A stretch of 63,210 nucleotides of DNA from CAWCXF01 sp963799455 (GTDB lineage: Bacteria; Pseudomonadota; Alphaproteobacteria; Rhodobacterales; Rhodobacteraceae), in contig CAWCXF010000002.1 in NCBI GenBank assembly GCA_963799455.1, positions 1 through 63,210 on the forward strand, read 5' to 3'. Shown in pieces: positions 39,433 to 47,829 of the stretch. Below the pieces are notes generated by a model. It was not told the DNA's origin and made no database searches. It worked only from the letters and a program-made list of their open reading frames with translations. Position 1 is the first letter of the stretch; every line of letters begins with the position of its first letter. The position numbers and the translations under genes are program-made.

Positions 39433-40344
39433 TCATGGCGCGGGCGTTTCCGCGACGCTCGCCAGCAGGCAGCTCACGAAGGCGCGCTTGATCGTGCGCC
39501 GCTCGCTCACGGCGTCGTAGGCGATCGAGAAGCGCGAGCGATCTGACCACACCGCCGGGCGCACGGCGCGCATGGCGCCACGCTTCGCCCACTCGGCGCC
39601 ACGGTGCTCCGGCAGGAAGCCCACGAAGGCGCCCGACAGGATCATGACCTCCTGCGCCTCCATGGACGAGACGCTGGCGCCGACACGGGCGCGACCCAGC
39701 CGGTAGATGTCGTCGAAGTAGCGATACGCCCGCACCGAGAACCGCGCGTCGGCGAAGTGGGCCTGGGTGATCACGGCGTCGGGCATGTCGAACCAGGGAT
39801 GCTCGCGGCCGCAGTAGAGGAGGTGCCGCTCGACCGAGAGGTCGACGTACTCGAGCTTGGGCAGCGAGCGCGACATGGGGCCGATCGCCACGTCGCACCG
39901 GCCTTCGGCCACGGCGCGCTCGAGCTTCTCCTGGGGCAGCGTCGCCAGATCGAGATGGACCCCTTCGCCCTCGCGCGCGAAGGCGCCGACGGCGCGGGCG
40001 AGCGAGAACTCGGTGGCGGTCACCACCGTGTCGATGACGCCCACCCGCAGACGCTCGGTCTCGCGACCATGGACGCGCGCCATCCTGCCTTCGAAGGCAT
40101 CGATCGAGCGGAACAGCTCGACGGCCGCGCGGTAGGTCTCCTCGCCCGATCGGGTGAGCTTGAAGCCCCGCCGCCCCCGCTGGCAGAGCCGGGAGCCCAG
40201 CACGGCCTCAAGGCTCGCCATGTGCGTGCTGAGCGTCGATTGCGACAGGCCCAGCGCCACCTGCGCGTTCGAGAAGCCGTTGCAGTCGACGACCGTGGTG
40301 AAGATCCGCAGGAGCCTGAGATCGACCGAGCCCAGCCGGCGCAC
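39433..40344 (-). CDS. LysR-family transcriptional regulator
   Basis: An intact 303-residue LTTR. The N-terminal winged HTH (VDLRLLRIFTTVVDCNGFSN, AQVALGLSQSTLSTHMASLE) spans about residues 7-60, followed by the effector-binding domain (ETERLRVGVIDTVVTATEFS ...). It is transcribed divergently from the ABC transporter operon at 40466, with a palindrome between them, so it probably controls that operon. The inducer is unknown. Confidence 0.9.
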   Translation of the reverse strand: MRRLGSVDLRLLRIFTTVVDCNGFSNAQVALGLSQSTLSTHMASLEAVLGSRLCQRGRRGFKLTRSGEETYRAAVELFRSIDAFEGRMARVHGRETERLRVGVIDTVVTATEFSLARAVGAFAREGEGVHLDLATLPQEKLERAVAEGRCDVAIGPMSRSLPKLEYVDLSVERHLLYCGREHPWFDMPDAVITQAHFADARFSVRAYRYFDDIYRLGRARVGASVSSMEAQEVMILSGAFVGFLPEHRGAEWAKRGAMRAVRPAVWSDRSRFSIAYDAVSERRTIKRAFVSCLLASVAETPAP

Positions 40345-40385
40345 GGTGCCCTCCCGGCTGCAATAGATCGACCATTCTCAATGTA

Positions 40386-40404
40386 TCACGACGGATTTTC
40401 GTGA
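40386..40404. promoter_or_regulatory. Candidate LysR operator
   Basis: TCACGA (40386-40391) and TCGTGA (40399-40404) form a perfect inverted repeat with 7-bp spacing in the intergenic region between the divergent lysR gene and the ABC operon. Confidence 0.5.
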
Positions 40405-40465
40405 CGCAACCGGCAGGCGCGGACAGCTACGCTCACGCTGCGTGTCGGTCGGGATGGAGCGGCTC

Positions 40466-41467
40466 ATGAACGTGCGATCACTCGCTTCAGGCGCCTTGGG
40501 CCTCGCGCTCGTCACCGCCGCCGCGGCGCAGGAGGCGGACGAGATCAGGGTCCTGACGCCGACCTGGGTCGGCTTCGCGCCGGCGCTCGTGGCGCAGGAC
40601 CTGGGCTACTACGACGAAGAGGGCCTCTCGGTGGACTTCCGCTTCGAGGACGACCGCGCCAACGTGCTCGCCGCCATGGAGCGCGGCGACATCGACGCCG
40701 ACATGCGCACCGTGGGCGAGCATCAGGGCGCGCCGCGCACGGCCGAGACCACGGGCACGATCATCGGCACCATCGACGTCTCGGAGGGCGGCGACGGCGT
40801 CCTCGTGGATCCGTCCATCGAGACCGTGGCGGACCTGAAGGGCAGGGTGGTCGCCATCGAGCCCAACATCCCCGCCCGCCTGCTCCTGCAGATGGAGCTG
40901 GAGAAGGCCGGCCTGTCGCTCGACGACGTGGAGCTGCGCGAGATCGCCACCGCCGACACGATCGCCGTCCTCGCCGATCCCTCGATCGCGGCCGTGGGCA
41001 CCTACGAGCCCTACCTGTCGCAGGCCGCCTCGGTCCTCACCGAGCGGGAGCCGAGGGTGCTCGTCTCCTCGGCCGACACGCCGGGGCTCATCATCGACGT
41101 GATCACCGCGCGCGACGAGGCGCTGGCCGAGGATCCCGAGAAGTTCGCCAAGCTCCTGCGCGGCCTCTACCGCGCGATCGACTTTGCCGCCGAGAACCCC
41201 GAGGAGTTCGCCGAGCTCGCGGCGCCCTACTTCGGCATCACGCCCGAGGAGGTGACCGAGGTCATCGAGACCTCGCTGCGCTACACCTCCTACGAGGAGG
41301 CGTTGGCGTACATGGGCACGGAAGGCGAGCCGGGCACGCTGCACGGGTTCTTCGATCAGGTGATGGCGCTCAACATGGCGTTCGGCGCCGCGTCCGAGAC
41401 GCTCGACGCGGGCTCGGAGATCGACGCGTCGGTCATCGACGGCCTCTTCGACGACGCGGCGCGCTGA
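40466..41467 (+). CDS. ABC substrate-binding protein (NMT1/SsuA type)
   Basis: A 333-residue exported protein with signal peptide MNVRSLASGALGLALVTAAA. The mature start EADEIRVLTPTWVGFAPALV and AQDLGYYDEEGLSVDFRFED is typical of nitrate/taurine/thiamine-precursor binding proteins, as are VADLKGRVVAIEPNIPARLL and YEPYLSQAASVLTE. ATG 40466 is chosen because GGAG lies about 7 bp before it; an upstream GTG (40442) is in frame. First gene of a run of eight closely spaced or overlapping genes. Possible ligands are small nitrogenous compounds fed to the ureohydrolases downstream. Confidence 0.9.
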   Translation: MNVRSLASGALGLALVTAAAAQEADEIRVLTPTWVGFAPALVAQDLGYYDEEGLSVDFRFEDDRANVLAAMERGDIDADMRTVGEHQGAPRTAETTGTIIGTIDVSEGGDGVLVDPSIETVADLKGRVVAIEPNIPARLLLQMELEKAGLSLDDVELREIATADTIAVLADPSIAAVGTYEPYLSQAASVLTEREPRVLVSSADTPGLIIDVITARDEALAEDPEKFAKLLRGLYRAIDFAAENPEEFAELAAPYFGITPEEVTEVIETSLRYTSYEEALAYMGTEGEPGTLHGFFDQVMALNMAFGAASETLDAGSEIDASVIDGLFDDAAR

Positions 41468-41478
41468 GCCTCGCGCCG

Positions 41479-42234
41479 ATGCGACCAGGGTTGGCGACCC
41501 TCTACGGCACGGGGACGGCGGTGGCCCTTCTCGTGCTCTGGGAGGTCGTCGCCCGTTCCGGCCTCGCGCGGCCCCAGTTCCTGCCCGCGCCAAGCCTCGT
41601 CGCCGCCACGCTTTGGCGGATGACCACCGGGGGAGATTCGATGTGGCACGCCGGGGTCTCGACGCTCAGGGTATGGGCGGCCTTCACGATCGCCGCCCTC
41701 ATGGCCGTGCCGCTGGGGATCGCCATGGGCAGCTTTCGGCCCGTCGGCGCCGCGCTCGAGCCCACGGTCGACTTCATCCGCTACCTGCCCGTGCCCGCCC
41801 TGGTGCCGCTGTCGATCATCTGGTTCGGCATCGGCGAGGAGACCAAGATCTTCCTGCTTTGGCTCGGCACCTTCTTCCAGCTCTTGCTGCTCGTGGCCGA
41901 CGACGCGCGCCGCGTGCCGCGCGAGTACGGCGAGATCGCCTCGACGCTGGGCGCGCCGCGCGGGCGGGCGCTGATCGACGTGTCGCTGCCCGCGATGCTG
42001 CCGACGCTCGTGGACAACATGCGCGTCACGCTCGGCTGGTGCTGGACCTACCTCATCATCGCCGAGATCGTGGCGGCGAGCTCGGGCCTTGGCTTCGTCA
42101 TCTGGCAGGCCCGGCGCTTCTTCAACACGCCCGAGGTGATGGCCGGTGTCATCGCGATCGGCATCATCGGCCTCCTCACCGACCAGGCCGTGCGCGCGCT
42201 GCATCGGCGCTGGTTCCGCTACCTCGGCGCCTGA
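41479..42234 (+). CDS. ABC permease (SsuC type)
   Basis: An intact 251-residue membrane protein with about six segments, including GTAVALLVLWEVVARSGL, VWAAFTIAALMAVPLGIAMG, FIRYLPVPALVPLSIIWFGI and the EAA loop EIASTLGAPRGRALIDVSLP. C-terminal RRFFNTPEVMAGVIAIGIIG is typical of SsuC/TauC. Its stop overlaps the ATPase start (TGATG). Confidence 0.92.
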   Translation: MRPGLATLYGTGTAVALLVLWEVVARSGLARPQFLPAPSLVAATLWRMTTGGDSMWHAGVSTLRVWAAFTIAALMAVPLGIAMGSFRPVGAALEPTVDFIRYLPVPALVPLSIIWFGIGEETKIFLLWLGTFFQLLLLVADDARRVPREYGEIASTLGAPRGRALIDVSLPAMLPTLVDNMRVTLGWCWTYLIIAEIVAASSGLGFVIWQARRFFNTPEVMAGVIAIGIIGLLTDQAVRALHRRWFRYLGA

Positions 42235-43025
42235 TGGGCTATCTGGAGTTCGATCGGGTGGCCAAGTCGTTCCCCTCGCCGAAGGGACCTGTGGAGGTGG
42301 TGCTGCCCTTCGACCTGACCGTGGCCAGGGGCGAGTTCGTCGTGTTCCTCGGCCCCTCGGGCTGCGGCAAGACGACCTTGATGCGGATGGTCGGCGGGCT
42401 CGAGACGGCCACCACGGGCGAGATCCGGCTCGAGGGCCGCGCGCTGCGGGGGCCCGACGCGCGGCGGGGCATGGTGTTCCAGAGCTACTCGTCGTTCCCT
42501 TGGCTCACCGTGGAGGGCAACGTCCGCTTCGGCTTGCGCTACCGACGGGATCTCACCGCGCGACAGAAGGCGGAGCGGGCGCGCCACTACCTGCGCGTCG
42601 TGGGGCTCGAGGCCTTCGCCGGCGCCCACCCCTCGCGGATCTCGGGTGGCATGCGTCAGCGCGTGGCCATCGCGCGCACGCTCGCCGCAGGCTCCGAGAT
42701 CCTGCTGATGGACGAGCCCTTCGGCGCCCTCGACGCACAGCGGCGCGAGGCGCTTCAGCTCGAGATGCGCAGGCTTCAGGAGGAGGACGCCCGCACCGTG
42801 ATCTTCGTCACCCACGACGTGGAGGAGGCCGCCTTCCTTGCCGACCGCGTGATCGTCTTCACCCGCCGACCGGCCACGATCCTGGCCGAGGTCGACGTGA
42901 CCGCGGTGCTGGGCACGCACCGCACGCTCGAGACCCGCGACGGGGAGACCTTCTTCCGCCTGCGCGGGGAGCTCCTGCGCCACGTCCGCGCGACCGCGCT
43001 CGACGAGACGCGCGCCGATGCCTGA
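42234..43025 (+). CDS. ABC ATPase (SsuB/TauB type)
   Basis: A 263-residue ATPase: Walker A FLGPSGCGKTTLMRM (about residues 37-51), Q-loop VFQSYSSFPWLTVEGNV, signature RISGGMRQRVAIARTL (ISGGM rather than LSGGQ, common in this subfamily), Walker B ILLMDEPFGALDAQRRE and switch FVTHDVEEAAFLADRV. It overlaps both neighbours (permease stop; SDR start at 43018). Confidence 0.93.
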   Translation: MGYLEFDRVAKSFPSPKGPVEVVLPFDLTVARGEFVVFLGPSGCGKTTLMRMVGGLETATTGEIRLEGRALRGPDARRGMVFQSYSSFPWLTVEGNVRFGLRYRRDLTARQKAERARHYLRVVGLEAFAGAHPSRISGGMRQRVAIARTLAAGSEILLMDEPFGALDAQRREALQLEMRRLQEEDARTVIFVTHDVEEAAFLADRVIVFTRRPATILAEVDVTAVLGTHRTLETRDGETFFRLRGELLRHVRATALDETRADA

Positions 43026-43773
43026 CCTCGGCGGCCGCACCGTCCTCGTCACCGGGGCGAGCCGCGGCATCGGCCTGGCCGTGGCCCAGGCGATGGCCGC
43101 CGCGGGCGCGACGCTGCACCTGCTCGCCGAGGACGAGGCGGTCATGGAGGCGGCGGCGTCGATCGGGGCCACCGGCCACGTGGCCGACATCACCGACGTC
43201 GCGGCGACCGAGGCCGCGATGCGCGCCGCGGGGCCGCTCGACGTGCTGGTGAACAACGCCGGCCTGGAGCGGCTGACCCCTCTTGACGACGGCAGCGACG
43301 CGATGGTGGCGACGTTCCGGCGGGTGCTCGACGTCAACGTCACCGGCACGATGATCGCCACCCGCGCGGCGCTCGCGCGGATGGGGCCGGGCGCGCGGAT
43401 CGTCAACACGGCCTCGATCTGGAGCCGCTCGGCCGAGCCGCTCTTCGGCGCCTACGTGGCCTCCAAGCACGCCGTGATCGGCCTCACCAAGACCTGGGCC
43501 AAGGAGCTCGGTCCCCGCGGGATCGCCGTCAACGCGGTTTGTCCGGGCTGGGTGCGCACCGAGTCCTCCGAGCGGTCGGTGCGCGCGCTCGTGGCGCACC
43601 GCGGGCTCAGCGAGGCCGCCGTGGTGGAGGCCGTGGAGGCCGCGCAGGCCCTGCCAGGCGGGCTGATGGAGCCCGCCGACGTCGCGGGGCCCTACCTGTT
43701 CCTCGCCTCCGACCTGGCGGCCAACGTCACCGGCCAGAGCCTCGGCGTCGACCGCGGCGAGGTGCCGTGGTGA
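43018..43773 (+). CDS. Short-chain dehydrogenase/reductase 1
   Basis: A 251-residue SDR: nucleotide-binding motif VTGASRGIGLA (about residues 10-20), VNNAGLE, active-site YVASK (Tyr 146, Lys 150), and the C-terminal block FLASDLAANVTGQSLGVDRG. Starts 8 bp inside the ATPase gene, so translation is coupled. It may oxidise the carbon skeleton released by the hydrolases of the operon; cofactor and substrate are not determinable by eye. Confidence 0.88.
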   Translation: MPDLGGRTVLVTGASRGIGLAVAQAMAAAGATLHLLAEDEAVMEAAASIGATGHVADITDVAATEAAMRAAGPLDVLVNNAGLERLTPLDDGSDAMVATFRRVLDVNVTGTMIATRAALARMGPGARIVNTASIWSRSAEPLFGAYVASKHAVIGLTKTWAKELGPRGIAVNAVCPGWVRTESSERSVRALVAHRGLSEAAVVEAVEAAQALPGGLMEPADVAGPYLFLASDLAANVTGQSLGVDRGEVPW

Positions 43774-44450
43774 GGACCGCGCTCGTCACCGGCGCGGCGA
43801 GCGGCATCGGCGCCGCCTGCGCCCGCGCGCTGACGCTCCAGGGGTGCGAAGTGATCGGCCTCGACCGGCACGAGGGTGAGGGCATCCTCGCCTGCGACCT
43901 AGCCGACGTCGCGGCGATCCGCGCCTTGGCCCATGGGCTGGGTGAGCGGGGCGTGACGCTCGATGTCCTCGTGAACGCCGCCGGGATCATGATCCCCGGC
44001 GCGCTGCGGGACGCCGACCCGGCCCACCTCGACGCCATGCACGCCGTCAACCTCCGCGGCCCCTTCGCGCTGACCCAGGCCGCGCTGCCGCTGATGGGCT
44101 CCGGCGCGCGGATCGTCAACGTGGCCTCGGAGCTCGCCTATCTCGGCCGCGAGGACGCCTCGGCCTACGCCGCGACCAAGGGGGCCGTGATCTCGCTCAC
44201 CCGCTCCTGGGCGCGCGAGCTCGCGCCCGATATCGCGGTCAACGCCGTGGCACCCGGGCCCGTCGACACGCCGCTGCTGGGCTGGGAGGCCATGAGCGAG
44301 GCCGAGCGCGCGATGGAGACCGCGAACCCCATGGGCCGCATCGGCACGCCCGAGGAGGTGGCGGCCGTGGTGGCGTTCCTGGCGAGCCCAGAGGCCTCCT
44401 TCGTCACCGGCCAGTGCTGGGGCGTCGACGGCGGCGCGGCGATGCACTGA
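43770..44450 (+). CDS. Short-chain dehydrogenase/reductase 2
   Basis: A 226-residue SDR begun at a GTG overlapping the previous stop (GTGA). Motifs VTGAASGIGAA (residues 6-16), VNAAGIM, YAATK (Tyr 133, Lys 137) and FLASPEASFVTGQCWGVDGG. It is shorter than its neighbour in the early Rossmann half. The two SDRs probably carry out successive or stereochemically different steps, which is inference. Confidence 0.88.
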   Translation: MRTALVTGAASGIGAACARALTLQGCEVIGLDRHEGEGILACDLADVAAIRALAHGLGERGVTLDVLVNAAGIMIPGALRDADPAHLDAMHAVNLRGPFALTQAALPLMGSGARIVNVASELAYLGREDASAYAATKGAVISLTRSWARELAPDIAVNAVAPGPVDTPLLGWEAMSEAERAMETANPMGRIGTPEEVAAVVAFLASPEASFVTGQCWGVDGGAAMH

Positions 44451-44466
44451 CCCTGAGGGAGAGCCC

Positions 44467-45369
44467 ATGACCGTCCCCGCCCCGCCTGTCCCCTGGCCCG
44501 ACGGCGCGCGCTGCGCCGCCGCCGTCACCTTCGACATGGACGCCGACAGCCTCATCCACGCAGCAAAGCCCGTCGACGGCCACACGCGCCTCGCGCCGAT
44601 CTCGATGGGCCGCTACGGACCGACGGTGGCGGTGCCGCGCATCCTCGAGACCTACCGGCGGCTCGGGCTCCGCCAGACCTTCTTCGTCCCCGGCTGGTGC
44701 ATGGAGACCTATCCCGAAGCCGTCGAGGCGATCCTTGCGGGCGGCCACGAGATCGGCCACCACTCCTGGCTTCACGCCGACCCCGCGGCCATCTCGGAGG
44801 CCGAGGAGGCGCATCTCTTCGGCCGCGCGACGGAGACGCACCGGCGGATGACCGGCCGAGCCCCCCGCGGCTATCGCGCTCCAGTCTACAACATGACCCA
44901 GGGCACGCTCGACCGGCTGATCGCGGAGGGCTTCCTCTACGACAGCTCGCTGATGGCCGACGACCTGCCCTACCTCATGCGGACCGCGGCCGGAGAGGTC
45001 TGGGAGATGCCGGTCCACTGGGGCAACGACGACTGGCCCCCCTTCGCGCACTACGCCGAGATCGGCTACCTCATGCCCGTGCGCGCGCCCTCGGACGGCG
45101 TCCGCGCCTTCGTCGAGGAGTTCGAGGCGGCCCTCGCCACGGGTGGGCTGTGGTTGCCGGTGCTGCACCCGTTCCTGACGGGGCGCCTCGCGCGCTGGCG
45201 AGCGATGGAGGCGTTCCTAGAGACGCTTGTGACGCGCGGCGACGTCTGGTTCGCGCCCCTTGAGGAGATCGCGCGCCACGTCGCCGCGCTCCGGAGCGAT
45301 GGCGCCTACGAGCCGCGGGTGGAGGCGCTGCCCTACTACGACCGCCCTGCCCACATGGGGCGAGCGTGA
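44467..45369 (+). CDS. Polysaccharide-deacetylase-fold (NodB homology) hydrolase
   Basis: A 300-residue protein: AAVTFDMDADSLIHAA (catalytic Asp pair region), HEIGHHSWLHADPAAIS (metal-binding His motif), RAPRGYRAPVYNMTQGTLD (RAP motif), GEVWEMPVHWGNDDWPPF. No signal peptide, so it is cytoplasmic and unlikely to act on cell-wall polymer. Cytosolic relatives such as PuuE allantoinases hydrolyse C-N bonds. Together with two ureohydrolases next door, a C-N hydrolase role on an imported nitrogen compound is more likely than sugar deacetylation. GAGGGAGAGCCC precedes the ATG. Confidence 0.85.
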   Translation: MTVPAPPVPWPDGARCAAAVTFDMDADSLIHAAKPVDGHTRLAPISMGRYGPTVAVPRILETYRRLGLRQTFFVPGWCMETYPEAVEAILAGGHEIGHHSWLHADPAAISEAEEAHLFGRATETHRRMTGRAPRGYRAPVYNMTQGTLDRLIAEGFLYDSSLMADDLPYLMRTAAGEVWEMPVHWGNDDWPPFAHYAEIGYLMPVRAPSDGVRAFVEEFEAALATGGLWLPVLHPFLTGRLARWRAMEAFLETLVTRGDVWFAPLEEIARHVAALRSDGAYEPRVEALPYYDRPAHMGRA

Positions 45370-46381
45370 TGGAGCCCGTGGACCCGGACTTCCTGCCCGT
45401 CTCCGGGCTGGACGTGCCGCGCTTCGCCGGCGTGGCCACCATGATGCGGCTGCCGTTGCGAAGCGTGGCCGATCCGGGCGGCGCCGAGATCGGGGTGGTC
45501 GGCGTGCCCTGGGACGGCGGCACCACCAACCGCCCCGGCGCGCGCCACGGGCCCCGCGCGGTCCGCGACGCCTCCACCATGATCCGCATGGTCAACCAGG
45601 CCACCGGCGCCGCGCCCTTCCACACCGCGCGGATCGCGGATTCCTCGGCGATGCCGCCGTGAACCCCGCCGACCTCGGCCAGACGATGGAGCTGATCACG
45701 GGGGCCATGGGCGCGCTGAGGGCCGCCGGCGTCGTGCCGCTCGCCGTCGGCGGCGACCATCTGACGAGCCTGCCCGTGCTGCGCGCGCTGGCCGGGGACC
45801 GGCCGCTCGGCATGGTCCACTTCGACGCCCACACGGACCTCTTCGCAGGCTACTTCGGGGGGGCCCATCTGACGCACGGAACGCCATTCCGACGCGCCGT
45901 CGAGGAAGGGCTGCTCGAGCCCACCCGCGTGATCCAGATCGGCGTTCGCGGCACCACCTACGACGGCGAGGACCGCGTCTTCGCCCGAAGCGTCGGCGTC
46001 CGCGTCGTCCCCATCGAGGAGCTGCGCGAGCGCGGCTGGCCCGACGTCGTGGCGGAGGCCCGAGCGGTCGTCGGCGAGCGGCCGACCTATCTGTCCTTCG
46101 ACATCGACGCGATCGACCCCTCGCAGGCGCCGGGCACCGGCACGCCCGAGGTGGGCGGCATCACCATGCACGAGGCCCAGCGCATGGTTCGCGCCCTGGA
46201 GGGCGTGGATTTCGTCGGCGCCGACCTCGTGGAGGTCTCGCCCCCCTTCGACGTGGCCGGCCTCACCGCCTGGGCCGGGGCCTCGATCCTCTTCGAGATC
46301 GCGTGCGTCCTGGCCACCGCCACGGCGCGCCGCCTGGGCCGCGCGCCGGTGCTGAGCGACGCGCTCGGAGGCGCCCGATGA
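45369..46381 (+). pseudogene. Agmatinase/arginase-family ureohydrolase 1, one frame break
   Basis: First frame: FAGVATMMRLPLRSVADPGG, GVPWDGGTTNRPGARHGPRA. A break near 45640-45660 leads to GQTMELITGAMGALRAAGVV, PLAVGGDHLTS (GGDH), MVHFDAHTDLF (DAHTD) and LSFDIDAIDPSQAPGTGTPE (SFDxDxxDP), the three metal-binding motifs of the family. A two-Mn (or Ni) centre would hydrolyse a guanidino group to urea. ATG 45369 overlaps the upstream stop (TGATG). The substrate could be agmatine, guanidinobutyrate or another guanidine. Confidence 0.85.
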
Positions 46382-47323
46382 CGCATGGCTACGAGACCGG
46401 GCGGCTCGACCTGCCCTTCACCGGCATCGCCACCTTCGCCAAGGCCCCTTACCTCGCCGATTGGGACGCCATCGACGCCGACGTGGCGATCCTCGGCGCG
46501 CCGCTCGACATGGGCACGCAGTGGCGCGCGGGCGCGCGCTTCGGGCCGCGCGCGGTGCGCGACGCCTCCACGCTCTTCTCCTTCGGCCACGCCGGCGCCT
46601 ACGACCACGAGGACGACGTCACCTACCTCGAGCGCACGCGCATCGTGGATTCGGGCGACGCCGACATCGTGCACACCGACACGGCCGCCAGCCACGCGGC
46701 CATCGCTTACGGCGTCCGCAAGATCCTCGCCGCCGGCGCCCTGCCGGTGGTGATCGGCGGCGACCACTCGGTCAACATCCCCTGCATCGAGGCCTTCGCC
46801 GAGCACGGCCCCATCCATCTGGTGCAGATCGACGCGCATCTCGACTTCGTGGACGAGCGCCACGGCGTGCGCCTGGGCCACGGCAACCCCATGCGGCGGG
46901 CCCTGGGGCGCCCCCACGTGACGGGGCTCACCCAGATCGGCATCCGCAACGTTCTCCTCCACCGCGCGCGAGGGCTACGACGATGCGCGCGCCATGGGGT
47001 CGGACATCCTGTCCGTGCGCCAGGCCCGGCGCCTCGGCGTGGAGGGCGTGCTCGGGCGCATCCCCATGGGCGTCGATATGTACCTCACCATCGACATCGA
47101 CGGCTTCGACCCCTCGATCGCGCCCGGCACCGGCACGCCGAGCCACGGGGGGTTCCTCTACTACGAGGGGCTGGAGCTCCTCGCGGGCCTCGCACAGCGC
47201 AATCGCGTCGTGGGCATCGACCTCGTTGAGGTCGCGCCGGTCTACGATCACGCCGAGGTCACCGCGATCCTGGCTGCGCAGCTTCTGCTGAACGTGATCG
47301 GGCGGATCACCCACAACCGATGA
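46378..47323 (+). pseudogene. Agmatinase/arginase-family ureohydrolase 2, one frame break
   Basis: Second ureohydrolase, overlapping the first by 4 bp: YETGRLDLPFTGIATFAKAP, LDMGTQWRAGARFGPRAVRD, VVIGGDHSVNIP, VQIDAHLDFVDE; a break near 46965 then MGSDILSVRQARRLG and YLTIDIDGFDPSIAPGTGTP. All metal-site motifs are present, with Leu in DAHLDF. About 30% shorter linkers than gene 1 and different specificity loops suggest a distinct substrate or a hetero-oligomer, as known for some guanidine-degrading ureohydrolases. Last gene of the operon. Confidence 0.85.
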
Positions 47324-47538
47324 CCCACCGAGCCCGGCTTCCGGCGCCGCGCAAGAAGTGTCGAACACCCCTGCATAAAGCGTGTGTGGACGCCCCTTCG
47401 GATGCAAGCGGTTTGTCGGCGGGCTCGGGCATGTGGTCAGGTGCGGTCGTGTGTCCGGCCTCGTGATGCGGCCTTTCACACGCCGGCGCGATGGACGGTA
47501 TAGGGTCGGATTTTTCCTTGCCCGCCGTCGAAGGCGCT
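47324..47538. other. Spacer after the ureohydrolase operon
   Basis: No gene recognised; reads into the IS110-derived repeat beginning near 47539. Confidence 0.35.
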
Positions 47539-47822
47539 CCCCTTCTCCTGGTTCGGTTCGCCGACCCGGTCTCGTGCCCGTTTGCCCTTACGCGTCCTCC
47601 GCCCTGCTCACATCCCCGACGTCTACCCGACGGACGCGGCCTAGGCCGCCGCCGCCGGCATCCCGGTAGACCCCGCCCTTCGCCATCAGCGACCAGGCGA
47701 CCCGCGCCATGCGGTCGGCCAGCGCCACCGCGACCAGCATGTGCGGCTTCCTCGCCAGCATCCGGGCGAGCCACGAGCCCTCGGGAGCGCCGCGGCGCGC
47801 CGCCCATCGGACCGTCGAGACC
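47539..47822 (-). repeat. Partial direct duplicate of the IS110 element end
   Basis: Nearly identical to 47830-48107, which is the 3' part of the adjacent IS110 transposase plus its downstream end. Both contain GTTTGCCCTTACGCGTCCTC and the codons for the C-terminus (GGVYRDPAAAA in reverse). The copy stops inside the transposase at GACCGTCGAGACCG. It is a truncated tandem copy next to the full element. Confidence 0.8.
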
Positions 47823-47829
47823 GGCTTTA

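Noticed and set aside
44467..45369. Nod-factor or peptidoglycan deacetylase
   Set aside because: There is no signal peptide or membrane anchor, and the gene lies within a nitrogen-compound operon, so an extracellular polysaccharide substrate is unlikely.
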